Below, in pieces: positions 48,829 to 58,769 of a DNA stretch of 64,000 bases; positions within the stretch are counted from its first letter, which is position 1; each line of letters begins with the position of its first letter. The notes below the pieces were generated by a model. It searched no databases and was not told where the DNA came from. It saw only the letters and a program-made list of their open reading frames with translations. The stretch is taken from contig BROI01000015.1 of NCBI GenBank assembly GCA_027923505.1, forward strand, positions 372,001 to 436,000. The letters are read 5' to 3'. Both the position numbers and the translations under genes were made by a program. The DNA is from Mayamaea pseudoterrestris (lineage: Eukaryota; Bacillariophyta; Bacillariophyceae; Sellaphorales; Sellaphoraceae).

Positions 48829-49344
48829 TGAAGCAGTGGAGGTCATTGCGAGGTCACACGTCGTGCGACTAGGATTGATAACGGACAGCTACCTGCGATT
48901 TACGCATTAATGTATGCATATAGTCGTGTCTAACGGTACCATACGCTAAAGTTAAACGGAGATATTCTCGTCTAATACAAGCAGTGCTTGCTATAATACT
49001 CTCTCTCGCTTGCATGTGACTCACGTCGCGCGATGGTTGCAGTCCCGCGTTGAGGGCCGTCGACGTTGTGACCTCTGTGACTGAATTTTGTCCGGAAATT
49101 TGATGTAATCGGCCGTCCTGTTACACCATTGTACCTTCATTCGGAGCCTACGCATCTGTGCAAGCTTTTTTGTTGTTGTTCCAGCAGTTGCCTACTGGTT
49201 AGAAGCCAGATCAATCTCGGCTTTACTGAAACTTCGAATTGTGTGTGGCGCGCCTGCTCCTCTACGGTTTGTAAGTCCTTTTGTGGCTCGCTGTCAACAA
49301 GCTTTATTCCGCCACACGCTCCTGTTCCGCTTCATTGAGTGAGT
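48829..49344. other. Intergenic region
   Basis: These 516 bases lie between the p24 gene and the acidic disordered protein. A donor-like GTGAGT at 49339-49344 lies just before the ATG, so a leader intron is possible. I see no gene. Confidence 0.45.
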
Positions 49345-49872
49345 ATGACGGACAATCAGCTTGATTCGACGAATGGCAGAGGTGACAAGTATACGCAATC
49401 ATCAGCCTCTGAAGAATTTGAGTTGCCATTGGACGCCCTCCACCTACAACGATCGCCATCACTCGATGCCAAGGACTTGCACGCGTCGCTCGATTTGGTT
49501 TCACACACGCAACGAACTGGTGCTCGAGGTCATCAGGATGGCTTGACGAGTCGAGGAAGAGTCATTGGCTTTGAAGACAGTTTCGATGACAGCATGAGTT
49601 ACTTGGGAGAGTCATTTGCCGTCGATGACCGAGACGAACCTCGACGAGCGAATCCAAATACATACAAGCAGCTGGAAGCCATTCAAGACATGACGGAGGA
49701 AGAAGATGAGGAAGAATGTAGTACTAGTAGCAGCGGCAATGATGATGCTGCTGCTGGGGATGATGACGAGGTGCGGCTTTCGAGTAGCCAAAGTGCTCCA
49801 GAAGGCGACCAGACTGTCGGCGTTTTAAGCAAGGACGCTGTTGCTGCAGGTGGAGACCTCAATTTTCCTTAA
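49345..49872 (+). CDS. Small acidic disordered protein
   Basis: The protein has 175 residues from the ATG at 49345; an in-frame GTG two codons earlier is less likely. It is rich in Ser, Asp, Glu and Gln throughout, with an acidic run (MTEEEDEEECS...GDDDEV) at about 118-145 and no hydrophobic segment. A SSS/DD-rich region looks like a casein-kinase-2 target. No known domain was seen. Codon use supports it as a gene. Its function is unknown. Confidence 0.6.
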   Translation: MTDNQLDSTNGRGDKYTQSSASEEFELPLDALHLQRSPSLDAKDLHASLDLVSHTQRTGARGHQDGLTSRGRVIGFEDSFDDSMSYLGESFAVDDRDEPRRANPNTYKQLEAIQDMTEEEDEEECSTSSSGNDDAAAGDDDEVRLSSSQSAPEGDQTVGVLSKDAVAAGGDLNFP

Positions 49873-50295
49873 GACTGTACTTCTAATCTTATAGAAGAAT
49901 TTACTGGCCAGATATGTATATCTTCGCGAAGCAGTGGAACTGCATCTCACCTCTGCATGTGGCGACGTCGTTCTTGTGCAAGGACTTTAGCAAACGACGC
50001 CCGCAAATAGCAAAGGTAGTGACAGACGTCAGCGACTAAAGAGAACTTTTTTGCGTCTATCATACGACGGAGGAGCTACCACAGAGTCTACCATTATCTA
50101 GCAATTGCAGAACGCTGATGGTCGTACCTTTACTACCTTAACACCAGCTGCTGCCGGATCTCACTAAAGAAACGAGTAGTCAAGAATTCCCATGCGTCTA
50201 TATAATCAGTAGCTATTATTATTTGATCTTCATTTCCCTTCATTACGTGTAAGTTCAGTACATGCAAAAGGTCATTGGCGGTGAAATGTCAAATC
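49873..50295. other. Intergenic region
   Basis: These 423 bases lie between two convergent genes. I see no gene, repeat or hairpin of note. Confidence 0.4.
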
Positions 50296-50559
50296 TTACG
50301 CATCCTCCGAGACGGCTTCCTTCTTTGACTTTTTCTTCTTGGGTGCAGCTTCTGTCGCCTCTGCTGCTTCCGCTTTTGGTTCGTCTGCTGCAGCACCCTC
50401 ACTATTGATGAAATCAAGAATCACCTTGCGCGTCAACTCCATATCCTTGTCGCTTGGTTGTGCGTTGGATACAATTGTAGATCGGGTGAAAGCTCGTTGT
50501 GGACTGACAAACGCCGAGACGGTTGAAATCAAAATCAAAGCTAGCAAAGATAACTTCAT
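50296..50559 (-). CDS. Small plastid-targeted protein with charged tail
   Basis: The protein has 87 residues from the ATG at 50559. The first 18 residues are a signal peptide (MKLSLLALILISTVSA) ending at VSA-F, followed by a basic Ser/Arg/Thr-rich transit part (SPQRAFTRSTIVSNAQ). This is a textbook heterokont plastid presequence. The mature part of about 50 residues begins DKDMELTRKVILDF, turns acidic and Ala-rich, and ends in a basic cluster (PKKKKSKKEA). No family was recognised. It could be a small stromal or thylakoid-associated factor. A TACCGGTAGTGG palindrome (50600-50611) lies just upstream. Confidence 0.75.
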   Translation of the reverse strand: MKLSLLALILISTVSAFVSPQRAFTRSTIVSNAQPSDKDMELTRKVILDFINSEGAAADEPKAEAAEATEAAPKKKKSKKEAVSEDA

Positions 50560-50928
50560 CGTAGCCACAAACAGAGTTATGATGTACTGTAGGCACTACT
50601 ACCGGTAGTGGAGAGCAAGAATGTCAACTGAAGGATCCAGATCGTGTCTCTGGCTTGGATGGGGGTCGTCGTCGATCGCATCGTCGGTCGGCCGTCCGCC
50701 GCGCCACGCGTACGTCACTCGTTAGCTACTCGATGACGCTACGACATTTAGTACCGGTTGAAGTGCAACCGAAGATCTTGGCGCGCCATCATGGTCGTTG
50801 ATCAGGCGAGTCGAACAGTGCACCGCACCTCATCTGCAAATTTATTAATCAAGGAATAACAACAGCAGCGCTAAATTAAAGCTAGCGCCGTCTCATCAAC
50901 TAGCACTTCTTTCGAGACTTGTACGAAA
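50560..50928. other. Divergent intergenic region
   Basis: These 369 bases lie between the starts of the small plastid protein and the RAP protein. It contains the full 12-base palindrome ACTACCGGTAGT (50598-50609). Confidence 0.6.
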
Positions 50929-53439
50929 ATGAATCAAAGTACGCAGAAAAGGGGAATCGCACGGCGTCGAAAGGTCCGTCACCTTGCGGCAACGCTTGTC
51001 GCACTTTTCGCCAATCGACATCATGCATTAGTGCGTGGATTCTCAATCGAAACTCAAATACATAGTAAACACTCCTCGATAGGAGAACAATCAACAGCAT
51101 CCGCAGCTTCGACTGCTCAGCCGCCTTCACTCCCACCAAAGTCACCGAAACAACAGCAACGTCGCAAATCACAACGTGACCAGAAACCACCGATATGCAC
51201 CGAAGTGGATAAGTCTAACGGACGGGAGAAGCGAATACAGCAACCCTCTTCCATCATGCCATATCAGGCAGGCTACTATGTGTCAGTCAAGACGCAGAAG
51301 CGTCTACAAGACGTTGCAGCCGATGCTTTAAATATTCCTTTCGCCAGTGATCGAGCGACTCGTGTTTTGGAAGCCTTTCTGGCGACACCTCCACACCAGT
51401 GCAACGCGGCCAACATTGTTTGTGCACTGACGAGTTCGGCCAAGTTGCTTGAACGAGCCGGAACAATGACCGACCGCTTTGAGACCTTGCTTTACCAAAC
51501 TTGCGACATTGCTCGTGACATGTTGACACTTCATTTGCTGACGGCGCGTCAAATATGTAATTTGGCGTGGGCGATTGCCAAATTTCACGACGTGAATCCT
51601 CATGTTTTGCCGCACCCGGACGAAAGATTGGCGCTGTCTTCGAACAAGGTTTTGGGACAAGCTGAAACATGGAATTTGGAGCAGCAAAGTCTCAGTTATG
51701 GCCTGGATTTGTTGGTCGACCAGATTGCTTTGGAGCTTTGCAACATGCTACGCAATAGGGCCGCCTGCGCCAAAGTTGGTGAACTTGCCATGGTGAGCTG
51801 GGCGTATGGTGTTCTAAGACCCCGACGGAAACCCCCTGGCTGGAAACATGTGCCGCAGTTGGATGAAATGCGCAAAGTAGACGCTGTGCGGAAACAAAAA
51901 GGTGCTCAACAAAGTAGCAGCAATGAACAATTTTTGATTCGATACGAAACGTGGTCAATGGGAAATTTGAGAGAAAGAGTTCCTGTTGAAGCACCGACGG
52001 CAACTAAACAACTTTTTGATGCTATTTCAGATGCTTTGCTTTGCCACGATTCGGCAGTAAATGGGACGCTTCGTCTTTCATCTTGTCGGTGGAACGAACT
52101 GGCGACAACCGCTTGGGCTTTTGCCAGCCACGGCCATTGCAGCTCAATTCAAGCGCAGAATCTGCTTTTAGCTATTTCCAGTGAGACCGCGAATCGTCTG
52201 CGGCGAGCGGCGGGTAGCAAAACAGTTCTCAGCAGAGACATATCCCAAATAGTTTGGGCTTTGGGCAATCTACAATCGGACAATTTTCGGCTCGCCGATG
52301 GATTGCTCGAACTAATAGCCGCCGTTGATGAATACAGTGGAGTCAGCGATGCAGCATTTGTCAACTCCCGGCCTTTTCTAGATTGGAGCTGTGTGGATAT
52401 CGTGCAGATACTTGTATCCATGGCTCATGCCCGACTGGACGAGGAAGCTCTTTTGCGAGCGCTGTACGAAGAGGCTTACATTCGCTTATCACAAGGCATT
52501 GGTAGAAAGAATATACCACCAGGTCGTCGAGACTCGTTTTCGGCATGGGAAGTAAGCATGTTACTCTGGGTGCAAGCTCGGCTTTATTTAAAGGAAAGGC
52601 AAGGCATAGTATTTGCCCGATTCCCTTCTCGGGCCGCAAAGCAAATATTGGCTAGCTCTCGCCAGGCTGGTTCTCTGGAACAGATGCAAATCAGCATTCA
52701 AGAGCAAGCAAATCTTGCTTGGTCTCTCACAGTGCTGCAAGCTCATGAATCTTCCGACAGCGCTATCCTGCTGTCAAACATCTTTTCGGAAGTCGTCTTA
52801 GTCTGTGGACGTGAAGGGGTGATCCACTTGGAACACGCTCATCAGCTTTGGCAAGCTCTATTTCTGCTAGAAGATGACTGTCCTGCTGCCGTCGACAAAG
52901 TGCCGCGATGGTTGTACGAATACTTGCAGTCTAGGTGGAAGGCTGAGAAAGCACGACCAAAGATAAGCAGTGCGCGACATCAAGCACTGAGCCAGACACT
53001 CAAGCTTATGGGAGTGCACCATGTAAATGAGCATGACGAGGATATTGACGTTGCAATTGTCCTTCAACCCAAAGCGTCCTGGACGCACGAAGCAACGCTT
53101 AATGTATCGAATAACCCCGCCGCCCATCTAGATTCGATCAAGGTTGCTGTCGAATTTGATGGACCGAATCACTTTACCCGTCAGCGAGAGCCAGGCAGGG
53201 GCGAAACACCTCGGCCGCTAGGACAAAATGTGCTCAAGTACCGTATTTTGAAGAAACAAGGCTGGACTGTAGTTCGTGTCCCCTATTATGAGTTTGACAA
53301 GATCCCTTTTTGGGCATCGATGGAGCGTCAACGGTATTTGCAGCGGCTGCTTAAGACGCATGGAAATTTACGCTTTAGCGACGCAGATGTGAGCGCGTAC
53401 AAGGTGCAGGTTCCCAATCGACGGACGCGGTTTGATTAA
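50929..53439 (+). CDS. RAP-domain organelle RNA-binding protein
   Basis: The protein has 836 residues and no intron. The N-terminus is strongly basic (TQKRGIARRRKVRHLAATLV) and may be an organelle presequence. Residues about 130-660 contain repeated helical motifs such as RQICNLAWAIAKF, ELAMVSWAYGVL, ELATTAWAFASH, DISQIVWALGNL and QANLAWSLTVLQ. These have the helical-repeat wording of FASTK/OPR-type RNA binders. The C-terminal RAP domain (about 735-805) reads VAVEFDGPNHFTR ... VLKYRILKKQGWTVVRVPYY, with the restriction-endonuclease-like DGP core. RAP proteins govern stability, splicing or maturation of mitochondrial or plastid RNAs. The target here is unknown. Confidence 0.88.
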   Translation: MNQSTQKRGIARRRKVRHLAATLVALFANRHHALVRGFSIETQIHSKHSSIGEQSTASAASTAQPPSLPPKSPKQQQRRKSQRDQKPPICTEVDKSNGREKRIQQPSSIMPYQAGYYVSVKTQKRLQDVAADALNIPFASDRATRVLEAFLATPPHQCNAANIVCALTSSAKLLERAGTMTDRFETLLYQTCDIARDMLTLHLLTARQICNLAWAIAKFHDVNPHVLPHPDERLALSSNKVLGQAETWNLEQQSLSYGLDLLVDQIALELCNMLRNRAACAKVGELAMVSWAYGVLRPRRKPPGWKHVPQLDEMRKVDAVRKQKGAQQSSSNEQFLIRYETWSMGNLRERVPVEAPTATKQLFDAISDALLCHDSAVNGTLRLSSCRWNELATTAWAFASHGHCSSIQAQNLLLAISSETANRLRRAAGSKTVLSRDISQIVWALGNLQSDNFRLADGLLELIAAVDEYSGVSDAAFVNSRPFLDWSCVDIVQILVSMAHARLDEEALLRALYEEAYIRLSQGIGRKNIPPGRRDSFSAWEVSMLLWVQARLYLKERQGIVFARFPSRAAKQILASSRQAGSLEQMQISIQEQANLAWSLTVLQAHESSDSAILLSNIFSEVVLVCGREGVIHLEHAHQLWQALFLLEDDCPAAVDKVPRWLYEYLQSRWKAEKARPKISSARHQALSQTLKLMGVHHVNEHDEDIDVAIVLQPKASWTHEATLNVSNNPAAHLDSIKVAVEFDGPNHFTRQREPGRGETPRPLGQNVLKYRILKKQGWTVVRVPYYEFDKIPFWASMERQRYLQRLLKTHGNLRFSDADVSAYKVQVPNRRTRFD

Positions 53440-54020
53440 GAGGTGATGGCAAGAAATAATGTGGAAACGCAACATGCTGATCCCAAGCGCTATTGCCCAG
53501 CCCTGGAATCGGCATTGTCGTTATGGTTGCTATATCTGACTTGCCACATGGCTGGCGGCTTGATTCCAGGGTTTTTGGCGATCGATTAGCTATGGAGTGG
53601 CCTTTCAGCGGCGATTTTGTTGCCCGTGAGATCGGTGAAACTATTGCCGCGGCACGATATCGCGCTTTTCCTCCGTGCCGGACTTAACTGAGGGCATGAT
53701 GGTTCATCGATAATTCGACGGCACCCTTGTTGTCCACGTATGGATCGTTGCTATTTAGGAAGTTTTTTCAAAGGTGATTTTGGAAAATCGATTTACTTTT
53801 TCCTTAAAAATCTCCCGGTTGGCTGACCGATAGACAAAAAAATGGTTACGACGTCTACAGTGCATAAGTGCAATCAACCAATCATAATGACTATAGAATA
53901 TACGTTTTCTCGTCGCTAGCAAAATGTTGCACAAACATAATAACCAAAATTGCCGACAAACCCGATTCATAATTGTAGATCTATGAAAGAGTTTTAAAAG
54001 AATATTCTGTAGCCAGTTAC
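53440..54020. other. Intergenic region
   Basis: These 581 bases lie between two convergent genes. No gene was seen. Part of it is AT-rich. Confidence 0.45.
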
Positions 54021-56804
54021 TCATCTGCCAGACGACCGACTCCTTCTTACTTGTCGATGTCGGCTGCTATCTCCCGAAGACGACGTTTGATGATCGTGAT
54101 GAGAACGACTGGTAACACTGCGGCTTCGGCGACCAGAACTGCTTCTTGACGACTGACTTGACCGACGGCTGCGGCTTTCGCTGTCCGTGACAGCAGCTGT
54201 ACACGTTGTGAGAGCCGTGCTGGCAGTCACAGTTCTGCTACCATTAGATCGAGGAGGCGCCATTCTTTCCAATGAACGCAGCTCGGACGACACAATGGCT
54301 GGGCTGAGAGCTCCAAACGGTGAACTGCTATGCGAATCATATGGAAGAGCTGGCATACCTCGGCGTGACTCAATCACCATTTCAGCGTATCGATCCATCA
54401 AAGCCAGCTGCCGACCCAACGTAGTGCGCGACAAAAGCTCCGCTCGTTCCGCTTCGGCAAGTGTACGAATGCGCATCGCTTCAGCTTCTGCCTTGGCCCG
54501 AATGATCATTGATTCGGCGACTACTTGCGCATTGGCAAGTTCCGTGATTTTCGTCATTTCAGCTTTCGCCCTCGCAGTTTCAATGTCACGCTCATTCTTT
54601 GCTTCCGCCCGAAACTTTTGCGCGTTCCGGTCAGCCACCGCCGCAATACGTTTCACCTCCGATGCCGTGTGCTCCTCCGCCATGAAAACCTTAGCTTTTG
54701 CTTCTAAATGGCTCACTTTATTCTCGAGCTGCGCCGTTGTCAAGGCATGCTTGGCAATTTGCTCCGCAAGCTCCTCATCCATAATGACAAACGACATGAT
54801 CTGCAACTCTGCGAGGCGGACGCCATATTCGTTCAGAAACGACTCCTTAAGTTGCGAGGCGAACTTATCCTGGAGTTGCTGGAAGAAATTAACGTCTCCA
54901 GCTTCTCCTGGTGGAGCATCATCGCCAGAACTCAGTGGATCCAAAAATTTGATGCGAGGAGGCTCGTCGGCCGCTTGCACATGCGTCCACTTTGCCATTT
55001 GGTACAAAGCGGTTGACCGAATAATGTTGGTAAGGACCGATACTGACGTATCCAAAATGATGTCCTCCAGCTTGTCAGGATTCGCTTTTTCAACGAGCTT
55101 GCCTGGATCAACGATACTGTACAACACATCGGCACGCACACCAACGCGCACAAGATCCTTGGTTTCGCTAACCACCAGCGCAAGGTCTTCATCGGCGTCC
55201 TTGACTGTTTCATCCGCTTCGACAATAGATCCAGTGGTGGACATGAGTTCTTGTTCCCGTCGCTTCGTCTCGGCAAAAGAGCAAGACTCCAGGTCTGTCG
55301 GAAAGGCCACAGTCTTTAGAATGCCTCCTTTTTTCGGAATCTTTCTCGGTTCCTGCAAACTCTTGTGTGTCTTAAGACGAACCGGTTTTTGCTGCGTCGA
55401 GAGGAACCGTTGAAAAACGTGATTCGACCCTTCCAACAAGTGATGACCGTCGGCAAGAATTTGAAGCTTGCCAGAGTCGTACGTGACGGCGACTTGTCCG
55501 GTATGCACTACAACGCGTGTCTTGGATCCCAAGGTGATGACTGGTTCCGCAGAGTCGCGCATTTCGACAAACGTAAAGTCGGAACTATTGTACTCGTGCA
55601 AGCCTGGCTTGGTAATGAAGATTGGCTCCATATCCTTCCATGCCAAAGCAATCTTGCCCAAGGGAATGCGAAGAATGGTTATGGTTCCATGCACAATGGA
55701 TTCCATATTGGACAATGGCACGGTTTCAAGGTATTTAAAAGACGATGCCGTTATAAAGTGTTCACCTTCGCCAAGCAACCTTGGATTGCCTTGCTCCCAA
55801 ACCTTGGCGATGAGCCCCTTGTCGACGGACACTTTGTGTATTGACCCATGCTGAATGTACGGCTCGTGGTCGCTGACAAAGTCGTCAAACTTGAAGAGGT
55901 GCGACTCGATGAAATGCTCGCCTTCCTTCAAAAATCGCGGTTGAATAGACCTTGTTCCGTCGCTTGCAACTCGTTCCACGTGCACCTTGGCAAGCTGTCC
56001 CTGCTTCACGCGAATGGCATGGTAGTTTCCATGGCTCCAATACGGTGTATCAAGCGTGATTGTTCCATCGTCGACTGCAGAGCCTGCGTTAAATACATGC
56101 GTGCCAGAAGCAAGCAGTACGTGCGATCCTTGGTAGCGAATTCTTCCAATGGATCCAAGTGGAATTTGCACCATAAAAACTGAGCCAGCTACAATGACTT
56201 GTTGGTTCACAGGCACATTCTTGGCAATCCATTTAGCTTTCAATGACATTAGCAGCCATTTTCCTGGTCCCGCCGCGTATGTGGTTCCATTGTGCTTGTA
56301 GAATGAAATGCAACCTTGCGCTACGGAATGACCGGCTGGTCCATGAACGTGACAGCATGAATGTTTAATGACCTTGATTGCTTCCGTCATTATATCGGAT
56401 GACTCATAGTCGTAGACTGAATGAGGACGCAGTGGATCTACAGTTGTATTCGATCCATCAGTTTCAAGCTTGTCTTGGCGATTGCTGCTGCTTCCGTTTG
56501 CAATTGCTGCCGCCGCGGCTCGCTTTGCCCTCATTTCCTGTCGCTTTATTTCTTGATCAAAGAGCGCCTGCGTATGCGGATTACTAGCCAGTATATTGAC
56601 CATGTCAACCAAGCTTTCTGGTTTCCTAGCGTCTGCATTGCAGCATCGAATTGGAAGCTCCTTCAGGTAGCCGGAACAGTCGCGCAAATCCTGCGGCGGA
56701 ATTGATGCTTCTAATGCACCTCCATTGTCGCTACCGTCATTGCGAGACGGATAGTGGACGAGCTTGAGACTTGCAAAGGAAAAGACTGGTTCTGACTCGC
56801 TCAT
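54021..56804 (-). CDS. Five-module beta-repeat protein with SPFH/band-7 domain, coiled coil and RS tail
   Basis: The protein has 927 residues and no intron. After a variable N-terminus (about 1-180), five related modules of about 50-60 residues lie at about 185-475. Each follows the pattern G-x-I-x-x-V-x-V-x-x-G-x-I-A-x-V, then P-x-L-x-E-G-x-H and an aromatic strand; examples are GLIAKVWEQGNPRLLGEGEHF and GKIALAWKDMEPIFITKPGLH in shortened form. An SPFH/band-7-like domain follows (about 550-700, VRVGVRADVLYSIVDPGKLV), then a long coiled coil (about 690-810) rich in Ala, Glu and Arg, and finally a Ser/Arg tail (about 860-927). There is no membrane segment at the N-terminus, unlike stomatins. 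Repeats plus SPFH plus coiled coil is the order of parts in the major vault protein, but sequence identity to it is not evident. Confidence 0.75.
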   Translation of the reverse strand: MSESEPVFSFASLKLVHYPSRNDGSDNGGALEASIPPQDLRDCSGYLKELPIRCCNADARKPESLVDMVNILASNPHTQALFDQEIKRQEMRAKRAAAAAIANGSSSNRQDKLETDGSNTTVDPLRPHSVYDYESSDIMTEAIKVIKHSCCHVHGPAGHSVAQGCISFYKHNGTTYAAGPGKWLLMSLKAKWIAKNVPVNQQVIVAGSVFMVQIPLGSIGRIRYQGSHVLLASGTHVFNAGSAVDDGTITLDTPYWSHGNYHAIRVKQGQLAKVHVERVASDGTRSIQPRFLKEGEHFIESHLFKFDDFVSDHEPYIQHGSIHKVSVDKGLIAKVWEQGNPRLLGEGEHFITASSFKYLETVPLSNMESIVHGTITILRIPLGKIALAWKDMEPIFITKPGLHEYNSSDFTFVEMRDSAEPVITLGSKTRVVVHTGQVAVTYDSGKLQILADGHHLLEGSNHVFQRFLSTQQKPVRLKTHKSLQEPRKIPKKGGILKTVAFPTDLESCSFAETKRREQELMSTTGSIVEADETVKDADEDLALVVSETKDLVRVGVRADVLYSIVDPGKLVEKANPDKLEDIILDTSVSVLTNIIRSTALYQMAKWTHVQAADEPPRIKFLDPLSSGDDAPPGEAGDVNFFQQLQDKFASQLKESFLNEYGVRLAELQIMSFVIMDEELAEQIAKHALTTAQLENKVSHLEAKAKVFMAEEHTASEVKRIAAVADRNAQKFRAEAKNERDIETARAKAEMTKITELANAQVVAESMIIRAKAEAEAMRIRTLAEAERAELLSRTTLGRQLALMDRYAEMVIESRRGMPALPYDSHSSSPFGALSPAIVSSELRSLERMAPPRSNGSRTVTASTALTTCTAAVTDSESRSRRSSQSSRSSSGRRSRSVTSRSHHDHQTSSSGDSSRHRQVRRSRSSGR

Positions 56805-57198
56805 GGTTGCTAAGTTGCAAGTGATTTATCTTGTACGTGGAGAGGGTCCAATAGTACGTATCGATATTGAGCACCAAACAGGTTGATGAAGTTTCGCTCG
56901 TGTCACGCTCGTTCCATCTCTGGAACGGTTTGGCCGGTGTATAGGGTTGAGGCTACTCTTCATTGTCAAGTAGCTATGAGTAACCTTCCAAGCCTATTAC
57001 AATCCTCATCAACAGACATTACAATTGCAATAGGTACAGCTTGTAACCACCGCCGACATTGAGATAACAAAACGTGTACAGAAAGCGATACGATGGAGAT
57101 ACGGCTTGTTTGATACACACGGCGAAAGTTTCGACGGTCAAACGGATATCATTTATCAATTAGATAGCTCGACATATTCTTTTTACAAAACACTTTGC
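56805..57198. other. Intergenic region
   Basis: These 394 bases lie between the SPFH protein start and the end of the phosphotransferase gene. I see no gene. Confidence 0.45.
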
Positions 57199-58554
57199 TT
57201 ACTCCTTCTTGACCTTGAGTCGAAAGAGCTCAATGTCCAATCGGTCGCATAATTGCCGAAGAACTGCGCGAATCCATATTGACATTCGAACAACATAATA
57301 CAATGTCGCCAATTGCCAAAGCAAATGCATGCCAGGCGGCTTCCACCTAGCATCCAAGGTGGACCACGCAGCAGCGCCCAATACAACCAAGGCATCCCCT
57401 TGCACCGACGCGTAAGCTTGCTTGGCCATGCTGAAAACGATCATCTTGATCGTTACCAAACACATGGCCAGACCAACCGAGAGTGAAATGAATCGCAATT
57501 CTGAATAAAGAATGTCGTGCGGCAAGAAGAATGGACAAAGTGCAATGGCTAACGGAGAAGCAAGCTTTAACAAGGCCGATCCTTGAAGCTGCCAAGTCGA
57601 TTTGCCATTCTTCTTCAAAGCCAAGTGCGCCAAGACGCGCTGAATACTCAGCAGCACCAACATTGTCATCATGGTGAACCAACCAAGGCAAAAGACATGC
57701 TTCGTTTGTAGGGTTTCGAATCCAAAGATTGGAAGCAAGACTGAATCTTTCACAAATCGCGGAATGGACAGAAACGGCAGTATCGTTTCAATGCTTGTCG
57801 AATAGAATAAACTCAAGTCACTCATAAAGAGCGCATTCAGAAAACTCGCCGCAGCCATGCCGTAACTCACTTCGGTCACTCCAATCTGCCCCGTCGCATG
57901 CGGCAAGACTCCAGTGTAGTATTCTTCCCACTGCGCCACAAAGAAACTAAACTGCAGCGTCGCCTGGAGCCCAAAGTACCAGGGCGCACCGCCGCCATGG
58001 TACTCCGTTGGCGCTCCACTTAGCTGCGCCCACGCTTGCACCATGCTCAAGTGCGCCAACAAGCACATGCAGTCGAGTCCATGGTCAAATAACTGTCCGA
58101 CTGGACTGCTGCTATTCGTGCGTCTGGCTTGCTTGCCGTCCATGCAGTCGAGTGTATAATAGGCGGCCAAGCACCAAGCATTCACCAACAACATCCAGGG
58201 CTGAAAGGGTGATTTTTCGTCACTTGCAGGAATGAGATTGGGCGCATAATACCAAATCATCAGATAGGCGAACAAACAATGAAAGCCTCCATACAGAGTG
58301 ACCAAATTTGGAGCGAGCGTGATCGGAAGAAGCTCCGTGAGTTTCGTCCAGATCGGATTCAGCGTCAGATCCAACATTGTGTAGGCGCCCGGCTGATACG
58401 CGTGAATCTTGATTTGCGTTGCTCCATCTTGCGTGAGAATGTTTCCCTTGCGAGTATGCGGCTCAAAGAACCAACGGTGGTGCAAATGCCAATCATAGGG
58501 GTTGACGTGCGGAACGTCATCGTCGCTGATGTTGTCGCTCGTAGTGGTCGACAT
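57199..58554 (-). CDS. Choline/ethanolamine phosphotransferase
   Basis: The protein has 451 residues from the ATG at 58554; the frame is open 13 codons further but begins with GTG. The CDP-alcohol phosphotransferase signature DGx2ARx8Gx3Dx3D is complete: DGKQAR, eight residues, GQLFDHGLD, at about 130-160. Several hydrophobic segments, roughly eight to ten, follow the pattern of eukaryotic CEPT1/EPT1, and the N-terminal soluble part carries the family's TLAPNLVTLYG segment. The enzyme joins CDP-choline or CDP-ethanolamine to diacylglycerol in the ER or Golgi, the last step of the Kennedy pathway. The sequence does not show which head group is used. The length is slightly above animal enzymes. 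Confidence 0.92.
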   Translation of the reverse strand: MSTTTSDNISDDDVPHVNPYDWHLHHRWFFEPHTRKGNILTQDGATQIKIHAYQPGAYTMLDLTLNPIWTKLTELLPITLAPNLVTLYGGFHCLFAYLMIWYYAPNLIPASDEKSPFQPWMLLVNAWCLAAYYTLDCMDGKQARRTNSSSPVGQLFDHGLDCMCLLAHLSMVQAWAQLSGAPTEYHGGGAPWYFGLQATLQFSFFVAQWEEYYTGVLPHATGQIGVTEVSYGMAAASFLNALFMSDLSLFYSTSIETILPFLSIPRFVKDSVLLPIFGFETLQTKHVFCLGWFTMMTMLVLLSIQRVLAHLALKKNGKSTWQLQGSALLKLASPLAIALCPFFLPHDILYSELRFISLSVGLAMCLVTIKMIVFSMAKQAYASVQGDALVVLGAAAWSTLDARWKPPGMHLLWQLATLYYVVRMSIWIRAVLRQLCDRLDIELFRLKVKKE

Positions 58555-58769
58555 GCTTTCTCGACAAGTAAACGTAGCGTCGTTTGACAGCACTAATAGT
58601 CGCAGGTCTTGAATGCAGCCTTCCCGGGAAAACTTGATGCAACCTTCAAGATGTCAAGGTGGACAGTCAACAGTAATGATGGACTCGGAAGGTTGATGGT
58701 CGGCCATTCCAAGAACGACGAAAGGGTCGTGACCAATAGTACAGCTGGTCCAGAATTGTACACAATAAG

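Noticed and set aside
54187-55413. 408-codon plus-strand frame inside the SPFH protein gene
   Set aside because: It lies antisense to a well-supported gene and its Ser/Ala-rich content mirrors the complement of that gene's codons.
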